DNA from: Variovorax sp. V213
GTDB taxonomy: Bacteria > Pseudomonadota > Gammaproteobacteria > Burkholderiales > Burkholderiaceae_C
NCBI RefSeq assembly: GCF_041154455.1
Contig: NZ_AP028664.1
Location: forward strand, 4,775,001 to 4,839,000
Reading direction: 5' to 3'
DNA length: 64,000 bases
Part shown: positions 46,234-53,220 of the stretch, one piece after another
Layout: every line of letters begins with the position of its first letter
Position numbering within the stretch: the stretch's first letter is position 1
Made by a program: the position numbers and the translations under genes
The notes under the pieces: model-generated
The model's input: only the letters and a program-made list of their open reading frames with translations
What the model was told of the DNA's origin: nothing
The model's database searches: none

Positions 46234-47130
46234 ATGGCCCAGCTCGATCTCGAATGGCTGCGGGTTTTCGACGAGGTCTACAAGACCGCCAACGTGTCGA
46301 GCGCGGCCGAGCGGCTCGGCATTGCGCAGTCGGCGGCCAGCACCGCGCTGGCCCGGTTGCGCGCGCATTTCGGCGACAAGCTGTTCGTTCGCACTTCGCG
46401 CGGCATGGAGCCCACGCCCTACGCACGGCAGATCCAGCCGCTGGTCCTCGACATCCTCGACCGGCTGAACCGGGCCAAAGGCGGGCGCGCCAGCTTCGAC
46501 CCCGCCACCGCAGCACGCAGCTTTCGCATCTGCATGACCGACATCAGCGAAGTGGTGCTGCTGCCGGGCCTGCTCGGCCACCTGCGGCATGCGGCGCCGG
46601 GAGTGCGCATCGAGACCGAAATCATTTCCACCGAGAGCGCGCGCCGGCTCGAGGACGGCGCGGTCGACCTGGCCGTCGGCTTCATGCCGCAGCTGGACGC
46701 GGGCTTCTACCAGCAGACGCTCTTCATGCAGGACTTCGTCTGCCTGGCGGCGCGCAACCATCCGCGCATCGGCGAACGGCTCACGCGCAAGCGCTTCGAG
46801 GCCGAGGCGCACGCGGTGGTGGCGTCGTCGGGCACGGGCCACGCCATCGTCGACAAGACCATTGCCCGGTTGGGGTTGAAGCGCAACGTGGTGACCAGTC
46901 TTTCGAGCTTCCTGAGCGTGGCGCGCATCGTGGCCCAGACCGAACTCATCGTGATCGTGCCCAGCATCCTCGGCAAGGTGCTGGCCACGCAGGAACCGGT
47001 GAAGCTGCTGGAGCCGCCCTTCGAGCTGCCGGCCTACGCCGTCAAGCAGCACTGGCACGAGCGCTTCCATGCCGACGCCGGCAACGCCTGGCTCCGGCTC
47101 ACCCTGGCGGAACTGTTCGGCGGCGGCTGA
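46234..47130 (+). CDS. LysR-family transcriptional regulator of the gentisate operon
   Basis: A 298-residue regulator. The winged helix-turn-helix (about 5-65) reads LEWLRVFDEVYKTANVSSAA then ERLGIAQSAASTALARLRAH; the effector domain (about 95-295) begins RSFRICMTDISEVVLLPGLL, the wording seen in the NahR/NagR/LinR-like branch that senses aromatic acids. AAGGAG at 46221-46226 precedes ATG 46234. Divergent placement from the dioxygenase operon and the T-N11-A box between them make it the likely activator, with salicylate- or 3-hydroxybenzoate-like inducers. The inducer is inference. Confidence 0.92.
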   Translation: MAQLDLEWLRVFDEVYKTANVSSAAERLGIAQSAASTALARLRAHFGDKLFVRTSRGMEPTPYARQIQPLVLDILDRLNRAKGGRASFDPATAARSFRICMTDISEVVLLPGLLGHLRHAAPGVRIETEIISTESARRLEDGAVDLAVGFMPQLDAGFYQQTLFMQDFVCLAARNHPRIGERLTRKRFEAEAHAVVASSGTGHAIVDKTIARLGLKRNVVTSLSSFLSVARIVAQTELIVIVPSILGKVLATQEPVKLLEPPFELPAYAVKQHWHERFHADAGNAWLRLTLAELFGGG

Positions 47131-47225
47131 ACGTGCGTGCCATGGCGACCGGCGGCGAGCCGCCCAGGGGCCGGTCGCTCGCATAATTGAGGTCCCCACC
47201 CATCAGCCCACGGAAAAGGCGGCGC

Positions 47226-47669
47226 ATGTCTTCCATCACCCTTCGTTTTCTGGCCGAGCCCAGCACCGTCAACTTCGGCGGAAAGGTCCATGGCGGCACC
47301 GTCATGAAATGGATCGACGAAGCCGGCTACGCCTGCGCCACCAGCTGGGCCAAGCGTTATTGCGTGACGGCCTTCATCGGCAGCATCCGCTTTCACCACC
47401 CGATCATGATCGGCGACCTGGTCGAGGTCGAGGCCCGGCTGGCCTACACCGGCACCACCAGCATGAACATCTCGGTCGAGGTGCGCAGCGGCGACATGAA
47501 GGGCGGCACGATGGACAAGACCACCGAATGCCTGATCGTCTTCGTCTCGGTCGATTCGCACGGGCGGCCCTTGCCGGTGCAGCCCTTCGTGCCCGGCACG
47601 CCAGGTGAAATGGCGCTGGCCGAACGGGCCAAGACCCACTTGGACGCAAGCCGCGCCGCCGGAAAATAA
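47226..47669 (+). CDS. Acyl-CoA thioesterase, single hotdog (YciA/BACH-like)
   Basis: A 147-residue hotdog-fold thioesterase. The signature VNFGGKVHGGTVMKWIDEAG, followed by AYACATSWAKRYCVTAFIGS, includes the catalytic Asp on the central helix; FHHPIMIGDLVEVEARLAYT is the following strand. It hydrolyses acyl-CoA in the cytoplasm, usually as a hexamer. ATG 47226 is chosen because the fold begins directly after it and AAGGCGG lies upstream; the frame extends 13 codons further. A REP-like element abuts its stop. Confidence 0.9.
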   Translation: MSSITLRFLAEPSTVNFGGKVHGGTVMKWIDEAGYACATSWAKRYCVTAFIGSIRFHHPIMIGDLVEVEARLAYTGTTSMNISVEVRSGDMKGGTMDKTTECLIVFVSVDSHGRPLPVQPFVPGTPGEMALAERAKTHLDASRAAGK

Positions 47670-47766
47670 GCCCTCCCCCAGTCTTCGCGCACTTCGTGTC
47701 GCTTCGCCGACCCCCTCCGGGGGCAACACCAGCGGCCCGGCAAAGCCGGTTCCGCGGTGTTTCACG
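47670..47766. repeat. REP-like intergenic element, copy 2
   Basis: The second copy of the element at 33530-33627, again starting immediately after a stop codon and in the same orientation. It has CCCCCTCCGGGGG as central hairpin and retains GCGCACTTCGTGTCGCTTC and GGGGGCAACACCAG exactly. The strict placement at gene ends suggests a 3'-end function or insertion preference. Confidence 0.8.
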
Positions 47767-47852
47767 AAGGGACTCGCCGGTAGACGTGAAGCTCTAACGG
47801 GGAGGATGCCCAGCGGCTAAAGTAGCTCGATAGTTTTCACAGGAACATTCGC

Positions 47853-48365
47853 ATGGCTACCCAGGACGACGATCACGGCAACAAGGGCTCCGACCGCATC
47901 AAGGATTCCGCGCAGCAGATCTGGCTGGCGGGGCTCGGCGCCTTCGCCAAGATGCAGCAGGAAGGCAGCAAGGCTTTCGAGGCACTGGTGAAAGACGGCG
48001 CCGGCATGCAGAAGAAAACCCAGGCAGCCGCCGAAGAAACGCTGGCCCAGGCGCAAACGCGCATGGCCGGCTTCGCGAGCGAATTCGGCACCAAGGCCGC
48101 AGGCCAGTGGGGCAAGCTCGAGAACATCTTCGAAGAGCGCGTGGCGCGCGCCCTCGAGAAGCTCGGCCTGCCTTCGGCCGCGGACCATGCCGCGCTGCAG
48201 GCGCGGGTGGCGGCCCTAGAGGCCGAAATGCAGCGCATGCAGGGCAAGAGCTCGACCCCCGCGGCACGCACCGCGAGCCGCAAGACGGCCGGGCGCCGCG
48301 CGGCGCCCGCGTCGGCGGGGGCGGCCGCCAAGAAGACCGTTCGGCGCAGCACCAAGGCCGGCTGA
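47853..48365 (+). CDS. Phasin, PHA granule-associated (PhaF/PhaI-like)
   Basis: A 170-residue protein. Residues 15-120 form the amphipathic helical phasin domain (QQIWLAGLGAFAKMQQEGSK, then AFEALVKDGAGMQKKTQ), and a coiled coil with a leucine-rich AALQARVAALEAEMQRMQGK follows. The C-terminal tail (about 130-170) is Ala/Lys/Arg-rich like histone H1, as in PhaF, which also binds DNA and helps distribute PHA granules at division. It coats polyhydroxyalkanoate granules. AGGAA precedes ATG 47853. Its neighbours include a TetR regulator and, further on, a PHA-system protein. Confidence 0.9.
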   Translation: MATQDDDHGNKGSDRIKDSAQQIWLAGLGAFAKMQQEGSKAFEALVKDGAGMQKKTQAAAEETLAQAQTRMAGFASEFGTKAAGQWGKLENIFEERVARALEKLGLPSAADHAALQARVAALEAEMQRMQGKSSTPAARTASRKTAGRRAAPASAGAAAKKTVRRSTKAG

Positions 48366-48490
48366 CCGCCGCCTCGAGCTTCCTTTTTGCGGCGGCGCAC
48401 AACGGTGCCGCCGCAAAATCATGGCCCTGCCCGGTTTGTGGCGCGGTGCACATACGCTAGAGTGTCCTCAAAAGACAAACGGGGACTGAC

Positions 48491-49201
48491 ATGGCCAAGA
48501 AGGCGCCACGCCGCACAGCGCAACGCATTCTCGAAGCCGCACTGGAGCTGTTCAACCGCTTCGGCGAGCCGAACGTCTCCACCACGCTCGTGGCGGGCGA
48601 GCTCAACATCAGTCCCGGCAATCTCTACTACCACTACCCCGCCAAGGAAGAGCTGATCAACAAGCTCTACGAAGGCTATGAGGCCGAGCTCAACGAGCTC
48701 CTGCATGCGAGCGAAGGCGTGCACGATGTGGAAGATGCCTGGTTCTTCATGCACAGCCTGTTCGAGCTGATCTGGCGCTATCGCTTTCTCTACCGCGACC
48801 TGAACGACCTGCTGAGCAAGAACCGGCATCTCGAAACGCAGTTCCAGCTCGTGCTCAAGAACAAGGCGCGCGCCATCCGCGTGCTCATCGCGGGGTTGAG
48901 CCGGGCCGGGCACCTGGAGATCGATGCCCACGAGGTCGACACGCTCGCCCAGAGCATGGTGGTGGTGCTGACCTACTGGCTCAGCTACGAATATGTGCGC
49001 AATCCGCGCGAGGCGCTGGAACCTGCCCATGCCCAGGGTGCTCTGATGCGGGGTGGCCAGCACACGCTGCACCTGCTCGCGCCCTACCTCGGCCCTGAAC
49101 AGCGGCGGCATTTGCTGACACTGAGCCATGCCTACAGTGGCGATGATTCGGACAGCGCGCCGCCTCCAGCCGCGCCAGTCGATCTGGCAGCCCAGTCCTA
49201 G
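48491..49201 (+). CDS. TetR/AcrR-family transcriptional regulator
   Basis: A 236-residue regulator. The N-terminal helix-turn-helix is QRILEAALELFNRFGEPNVS followed by LVAGELNISPGNLYYHYPAK, the NxSPGNLYYHY wording of a TetR subgroup frequent in PHA and fatty-acid contexts. The C-terminal ligand domain is helical and the last 25 residues are Ala/Pro-rich and probably disordered. It lies 125 bases after the phasin gene and three bases before the TPR-like gene, suggesting co-transcription with the latter. Target genes are not evident. Confidence 0.9.
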   Translation: MAKKAPRRTAQRILEAALELFNRFGEPNVSTTLVAGELNISPGNLYYHYPAKEELINKLYEGYEAELNELLHASEGVHDVEDAWFFMHSLFELIWRYRFLYRDLNDLLSKNRHLETQFQLVLKNKARAIRVLIAGLSRAGHLEIDAHEVDTLAQSMVVVLTYWLSYEYVRNPREALEPAHAQGALMRGGQHTLHLLAPYLGPEQRRHLLTLSHAYSGDDSDSAPPPAAPVDLAAQS

Positions 49202-49204
49202 ACC

Positions 49205-50041
49205 ATGCCCCATCCAGACTTCAAGCCGCTCTCGCTGATGTCCGCCAGTCCGGTTGCCACGACAGCGGACCCCTGGACACCGCTGCCCTATGCCGATGTG
49301 CCGCGCTACGACACGCAGAGCCTGCTTGCGCATTGGCCCCGCCTGCACGCCGGCCACGCCGTACCGCCGCCGGCCGAGGGACACCCGCTGGCCGAGGGCT
49401 GGGTGCTGTACCACAACGGCGAATTCCAGCGCGCCGCCGCGCTCGGCCTGTTGCACGGCGCAGAAGGCCTGGTGCTGGCCAACCAGGCCACCGCCATCTA
49501 TGCCAACTACCTGGAGCCGCGCGAATCGGTCCGGCTTTCGATGTTCCGCCAGGTCATCGAGCGCGCCGGCGCGCAGGTTGCATCCGATCCCGGGAACTGC
49601 CACGCGCTCTACTGGCAGGCCTACGCGCTCGGCCGCTACAGCCAGGGAATCAGCGTGGCGCGCGCGCTGGCGCAGGGCCTCGGCAGCAAGCTCAAGGGCG
49701 CACTCGAACAGGTGATCGAACTGCAGCCGGACCATGCCGACGCGCACATCGCCCTGGCCGCCTTCCATGCCGAGGTGATCGACAAGGTGGGCGCGCTGGT
49801 CGGCCGCATGACGTACGGCGTGCGCGCCGAGATGTCGGTGGAGCTGTTCGAGCGCGGGCTCGAGCTGCACCCCCACTCGCCCAGCGCGCTGATGGAATAC
49901 GCCCGCGCGCTGCTCATGCTGCACGGCGACGCGCACCTGCGCGAGGCCACGCAGCTGTACGAAAAAGCCGCGGCACTCCTGCCCGTGGATGCGAAGGAAC
50001 GGCTCGACGTGGAGCTGGCGCGGGCGGGATTGTCGGACTGA
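49205..50041 (+). CDS. TPR-like hypothetical protein
   Basis: A 278-residue soluble protein without signal peptide. Helical repeats of TPR character are visible: EGWVLYHNGEFQRAAALGLL (about 64-83), ALYWQAYALGRYSQGISVAR, ADAHIALAAFHAEVIDKVGA, and ALMEYARALLMLHGDAHLRE with EATQLYEKAAALLP at the end. It probably acts as a scaffold. It starts three bases after the TetR stop, so the pair is likely an operon and may function together. No known family is recognised with certainty. Confidence 0.75.
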   Translation: MPHPDFKPLSLMSASPVATTADPWTPLPYADVPRYDTQSLLAHWPRLHAGHAVPPPAEGHPLAEGWVLYHNGEFQRAAALGLLHGAEGLVLANQATAIYANYLEPRESVRLSMFRQVIERAGAQVASDPGNCHALYWQAYALGRYSQGISVARALAQGLGSKLKGALEQVIELQPDHADAHIALAAFHAEVIDKVGALVGRMTYGVRAEMSVELFERGLELHPHSPSALMEYARALLMLHGDAHLREATQLYEKAAALLPVDAKERLDVELARAGLSD

Positions 50042-50131
50042 GGCCGTCTCCTCGCGGGACGCCGCCGGTACTGCCGGGTACCACGCCCTTTAAGATGCGT
50101 ACCGTCCGCTTTTCAATTCCTTTTGACCGCC

Positions 50132-50389
50132 ATGTCCGACCTCAACGCCCAATTCGAAACCGCCCAGGCCAATTCCAAGCTGCTGGCCGAGCGCCCCGAC
50201 AACCCGACGCTGCTCAAGATCTACGGTCTCTTCAAGCAGGCCACCGAGGGTGACAACACCGCCAAGAAGCCCAGCTTCAGCGACATCGTCGCGCGCGCCA
50301 AGTGGGACGCGTGGACCGCTCAAAAGGGCTTGAATGCCGACGAAGCCAAGCAGAAATACATCGACCTGATCGAATCGCTGCGAGGCTGA
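50132..50389 (+). CDS. Acyl-CoA-binding protein
   Basis: An 85-residue four-helix acyl-CoA-binding protein (ACBP). The diagnostic stretch is KWDAWTAQKGLNADEAKQKY, with the Tyr and Lys residues that contact CoA; the earlier LLKIYGLFKQATEGD is also canonical. It buffers long-chain acyl-CoA in the cytoplasm. ACBPs are widespread in eukaryotes and patchy in bacteria. It fits the acyl-CoA theme of this segment, beside a CoA-transferase and PHA proteins. ATG 50132 matches the family start. Confidence 0.95.
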   Translation: MSDLNAQFETAQANSKLLAERPDNPTLLKIYGLFKQATEGDNTAKKPSFSDIVARAKWDAWTAQKGLNADEAKQKYIDLIESLRG

Positions 50390-50408
50390 CCCCCACCGAT
50401 TCGACCGC

Positions 50409-51656
50409 TCAGCCGACGATCCCGCGCGCGTGCAGCGCGGCGATCTGCTCGGTGCTGAGGCCGATCTCCTTCAGCACGGCATCGGTGTCCGCGCCCAGTG
50501 CGGGTGCGTTGTGCCTGTGGCTGGCCGGCGTGAGCGAGAGCTTGGGCACGAAGCCGGGCACCGCGAGCGCGCTGCCGTCGGCCATCGGTACCTGTTGCAG
50601 CATGCCGCGCGCGGCATAGTGCGGGTCGGAGGCAATATCAGCGATGGTGTAGATGCGCCCGGCCGGCACGTGGGCGGCGGCTAGAGCAGCGAGCACCTCT
50701 TCCACCGTTCGCTCGGAAGCCCAGTCGCCGATGGCGGCATCGAGCATTTCCACCTGCGCCACCCTCCCCGCGTTGCCGGCCAGCGCGGGATCGGCCGCGA
50801 GGTCGGGCCGCCCGATGCATGCCATCAACCGGCGAAAGATGCTGTCGCCGTTGCCCGCCACGATGGCATAGCCGCCGTCGGCGCAGCGGTAGGCGTTGGT
50901 GGGCGCAATGCCGGGCAGCGCGCTGCCGGCCGCCTCGCGCACCGCACCGAACGCTCCGTATTCGGGCAGCAGGCTTTCCATGCAGTTGAAGACGGCCTCG
51001 TAGAGCGCCACGTCGACCACCTGGCCCCTGCCCTTCGGGTGGTCGGCGCTGACCGTGGCATGGCGGTGCTGCATCGCCATCAGCACGCCGATCACGCCAT
51101 GCAGCGATGCCAGCGTGTCGCCGATCGACACGCCCACGCGCACCGGCACGCGGCCGGGCTCGCCTGTGAGGTGGCGCAGCCCGCCCATGGCCTCGGCCAC
51201 CACGCCGAAGCCCGGCCGGTCGCGGTAGGGGCCGGTCTGACCGTAGCCGCTGATGCGCAGCATCACGAGCGCGGGGTTGGCGGCCAGCAGCTCGTCGGGG
51301 CCGAGGCCCCAGCCCTCCATCGCGCCGGGGCGGAAGTTCTCGACCAGCACGTCGGCCTCGGCCGCCAACTGCCGCACGATGGCCTGTGCTTCGGCCTGGC
51401 GCAGGTCGAGCGCGAGCGAACGCTTGTTGCGCGACTGCACCTGCCACCAGACCGAGGTGCCGTCCTTGAGCAGCCGCCAGGTACGCAGCGGATCGCCGGC
51501 GCCGGGCGGCTCGATCTTGATCACCTCGGCGCCGAAATCGGCCAGCGTGCGTGCCGCAAAGGGACCGGCGATCAATTGCCCGAGCTCGATGACCTTGAGG
51601 CCGGCGAGCGGACCCGCGGCGGCAGGCGCGGCAGGGGAAGAAGAGGTGTTCGTCAT
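50409..51656 (-). CDS. Class III CoA-transferase (CaiB/BaiF)
   Basis: A 415-residue CoA-transferase. GPLAGLKVIELGQLIAGPFA at the N-terminus, DFGAEVIKIEPPGAGDPLRT, and VQSRNKRSLALDLR are hallmarks. The catalytic Asp that forms the aspartyl-CoA anhydride is in VRVGVSIGDTLASLHG. It moves CoA between carboxylic acids; acceptor unknown. It converges on the acyl-CoA-binding protein gene (19-base gap). A degraded dehydrogenase fragment lies upstream of its start. Confidence 0.93.
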   Translation of the reverse strand: MTNTSSSPAAPAAAGPLAGLKVIELGQLIAGPFAARTLADFGAEVIKIEPPGAGDPLRTWRLLKDGTSVWWQVQSRNKRSLALDLRQAEAQAIVRQLAAEADVLVENFRPGAMEGWGLGPDELLAANPALVMLRISGYGQTGPYRDRPGFGVVAEAMGGLRHLTGEPGRVPVRVGVSIGDTLASLHGVIGVLMAMQHRHATVSADHPKGRGQVVDVALYEAVFNCMESLLPEYGAFGAVREAAGSALPGIAPTNAYRCADGGYAIVAGNGDSIFRRLMACIGRPDLAADPALAGNAGRVAQVEMLDAAIGDWASERTVEEVLAALAAAHVPAGRIYTIADIASDPHYAARGMLQQVPMADGSALAVPGFVPKLSLTPASHRHNAPALGADTDAVLKEIGLSTEQIAALHARGIVG

Positions 51657-51693
51657 GGCGCCAGAGTGTGCCGCGCCGGCGCCGGCCCTTCGT

Positions 51694-51756
51694 GGAACGA
51701 TGATCAGCGGCGCGGCGCTGCCGGTGGATGGCGGCTACACCATCGTCCGAAGCCGC
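51694..51756 (+). pseudogene. Remnant of a short-chain dehydrogenase C-terminus
   Basis: On the plus strand this piece reads RGTMISGAALPVDGGYTIV, which matches the closing motif of short-chain dehydrogenases (S/T-G-x3-PVDGGY). No Rossmann or YxxxK part precedes it; upstream sequence is the antisense of the CoA-transferase. It is best read as the leftover 3' end of a deleted gene. It overlaps no start codon but occupies the promoter region of the CoA-transferase gene. Confidence 0.55.
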
Positions 51757-52071
51757 TCAGGCGAAGCGCGTGCCGCCGCTGGGGGCTTCGAGCAGCGCAT
51801 CGAGGTTGCGCGAGATCTTCTGCTCGATCTGCTGGCTGAAGCTCGCGAACAGAAAACCCAGCGTCGCCTCCAGCTTGAAGGTGTGGGCCGTGACCTCCAC
51901 CGTGCCGTCGATGCCCGCGCGGCTGAACTGCGCCAGGTCGCGGTCCTTGCCCTCGGTGTACGTGCATTCCAGGCCGTAGTCCTGCTCCACCTGCTGGATC
52001 CACTGGCGCGCGACCTCGCGGGCGCTGGCAATGCCCAGCGCGTGATTTCGTTCGATAAGGATGTCAGGCAC
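51757..52071 (-). CDS. Polyhydroxyalkanoic acid system family protein
   Basis: A 104-residue cytoplasmic protein of the PHA-system/granule-region family (PF09650 type). ILIERNHALGIASAREVARQ is the recognisable N-terminus, and LGFLFASFSQQIEQKISRNL the amphipathic C-terminal helix. The role is not settled; members occur beside PHA synthase or phasin genes. The GTG at 52069-52071 is chosen because GGAG lies six bases upstream and the family start follows; it overlaps the aminopeptidase gene by eight bases, which suggests coupled translation. Confidence 0.85.
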   Translation of the reverse strand: MPDILIERNHALGIASAREVARQWIQQVEQDYGLECTYTEGKDRDLAQFSRAGIDGTVEVTAHTFKLEATLGFLFASFSQQIEQKISRNLDALLEAPSGGTRFA

Positions 52072-53188
52072 CGTGATCTCCGTTGTTGCCGTGGCTTGAA
52101 TTCGTCTGCTGGATTCCGGTGGCCGCTTGCAATGCGTTTCGCCGCTCATCGGCCGTGGGCAATGCGGCGATGCGGCGAACCTCCTTGTAGAAGCGCGGCC
52201 AGTTGCGGCTCTCGCGTTCGAACAGCGCCTCGAAGCCCGGAACCAGGTCGTCGTAGGCGCCCTGGGCCGCGAAGGCCGCGTTGTTGGCGCGGGCCACCCA
52301 GCCATCGTAGGCGCCCTGGCGCGGACCTTGCCATTCTGCGCGAAGCCTGGCGTAGCGTTCGCGGAAATCGTCCATGGCTGCTTTCTTCATGGCGTCGACC
52401 GCAGCCCGCTCGCCCGCCTTCGCTTCCGTGGATTCGTACGCCCGGTTCAGCGCGCGGCGCGTATCGAGCGCCAGTGCGCGGAACTGCCGGCGCTGCGCGT
52501 CGAAGCGCGCGTACTCGCTGCGCGCCGTGTCGCTGGCCTCGCGCTGCAGCCACATCGCCCCGCCGATGCGCTCCACCGCGGTGGCATACGACTCGTTGAA
52601 GACCGTGTCGCCGGGCACGTAGAGCACCTGGTGCGCGAGTTCGTGAAACACGATGCGGGCCAGCTCGCCCTCGGGATAGCCGATGAAGGTGGAAAGCAGC
52701 GGATCGCCGCCGGCCCAGTTCATCCAGCCCAGCGTGGAATACGCCGGTACGGGGTACACGGCCGTTTCCATGCCCTTGGCGCGCTGCGCCTCGGCTTCGG
52801 CCCTGGCCGCGGCCTCGTCGTAGTAGCCGCGGTAGCCCACGCAACCCGCCACGGGGAAGCACCAGTTCTTGAGCGTGAGCGAATACGGCGGCGCGGCCAC
52901 CACGTTCCACACCGCCGCGGGGCGGTGCAGATCGGCATACGACTTGTAGCTGGGGTTGTCGGGCAGGGCGAGTTCGGCGACGGCGAACCGCCGGATGCGC
53001 TGCGCGAGTTCGAGCTTGGCCTTGAGCGGCTCGGAAACAGCCGGGTCCGCGAGCCATTCGGGCACCGGTTTTGCAGCCCGCATGAGGCCGATGTGGCCGC
53101 TGGCCGATTGCCAGTAGTAGCCCAGGTCGGCGCAGCCGCCGAGCATCAGCAGCGCGGCGGCCGCGGTGAATGCGGGCGCGGCCCTCAC
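52064..53188 (-). CDS. Lipoprotein aminopeptidase (DUF2265/PF10023-type)
   Basis: A 374-residue predicted zinc aminopeptidase. A lipoprotein signal with lipobox LGGC (around residue 18) anchors it to a membrane. The metal site is ARIVFHELAHQVLYVPGD (HExxH) with the third ligand Glu in TVFNESYATAVE. GYRGYYDEAAARAEAEAQ and AYSTLGWMNWAGGDPLLSTF are also typical. The GTG at 53186-53188 overlaps the molybdoenzyme stop (GTGA). Remarkably, the first codons lie in a REP-like repeat (53181-53220), so the start region may have been remodelled by insertion. Confidence 0.87.
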   Translation of the reverse strand: MRAAPAFTAAAALLMLGGCADLGYYWQSASGHIGLMRAAKPVPEWLADPAVSEPLKAKLELAQRIRRFAVAELALPDNPSYKSYADLHRPAAVWNVVAAPPYSLTLKNWCFPVAGCVGYRGYYDEAAARAEAEAQRAKGMETAVYPVPAYSTLGWMNWAGGDPLLSTFIGYPEGELARIVFHELAHQVLYVPGDTVFNESYATAVERIGGAMWLQREASDTARSEYARFDAQRRQFRALALDTRRALNRAYESTEAKAGERAAVDAMKKAAMDDFRERYARLRAEWQGPRQGAYDGWVARANNAAFAAQGAYDDLVPGFEALFERESRNWPRFYKEVRRIAALPTADERRNALQAATGIQQTNSSHGNNGDHGA

Positions 53189-53220
53189 CCCAACCCGCCC
53201 CCCGCGGGCGAAGGAGCGAG
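53181..53220. repeat. REP-like element at the molybdoenzyme/aminopeptidase junction
   Basis: A GC-rich element (CCCTCACCCCAACCCGCC, then CCCCGCGGGCGAAGGAGCG) of the same general type as that at 35503-35540. On the minus strand it encodes the last residues of the molybdopterin oxidoreductase (LAPSPAGGGLG) and contains the GTG start and ribosome-binding purines of the aminopeptidase gene. Confidence 0.75.

Noticed and set aside
48385..48418. Inverted repeat TTTTGCGGCGGC/GCCGCCGCAAAA after the phasin gene as terminator
   Set aside because: The T run is on the 5' side and the A run on the 3' side for both strands, so it lacks the terminal U tract required for intrinsic termination; at most an RNA-stabilising hairpin.
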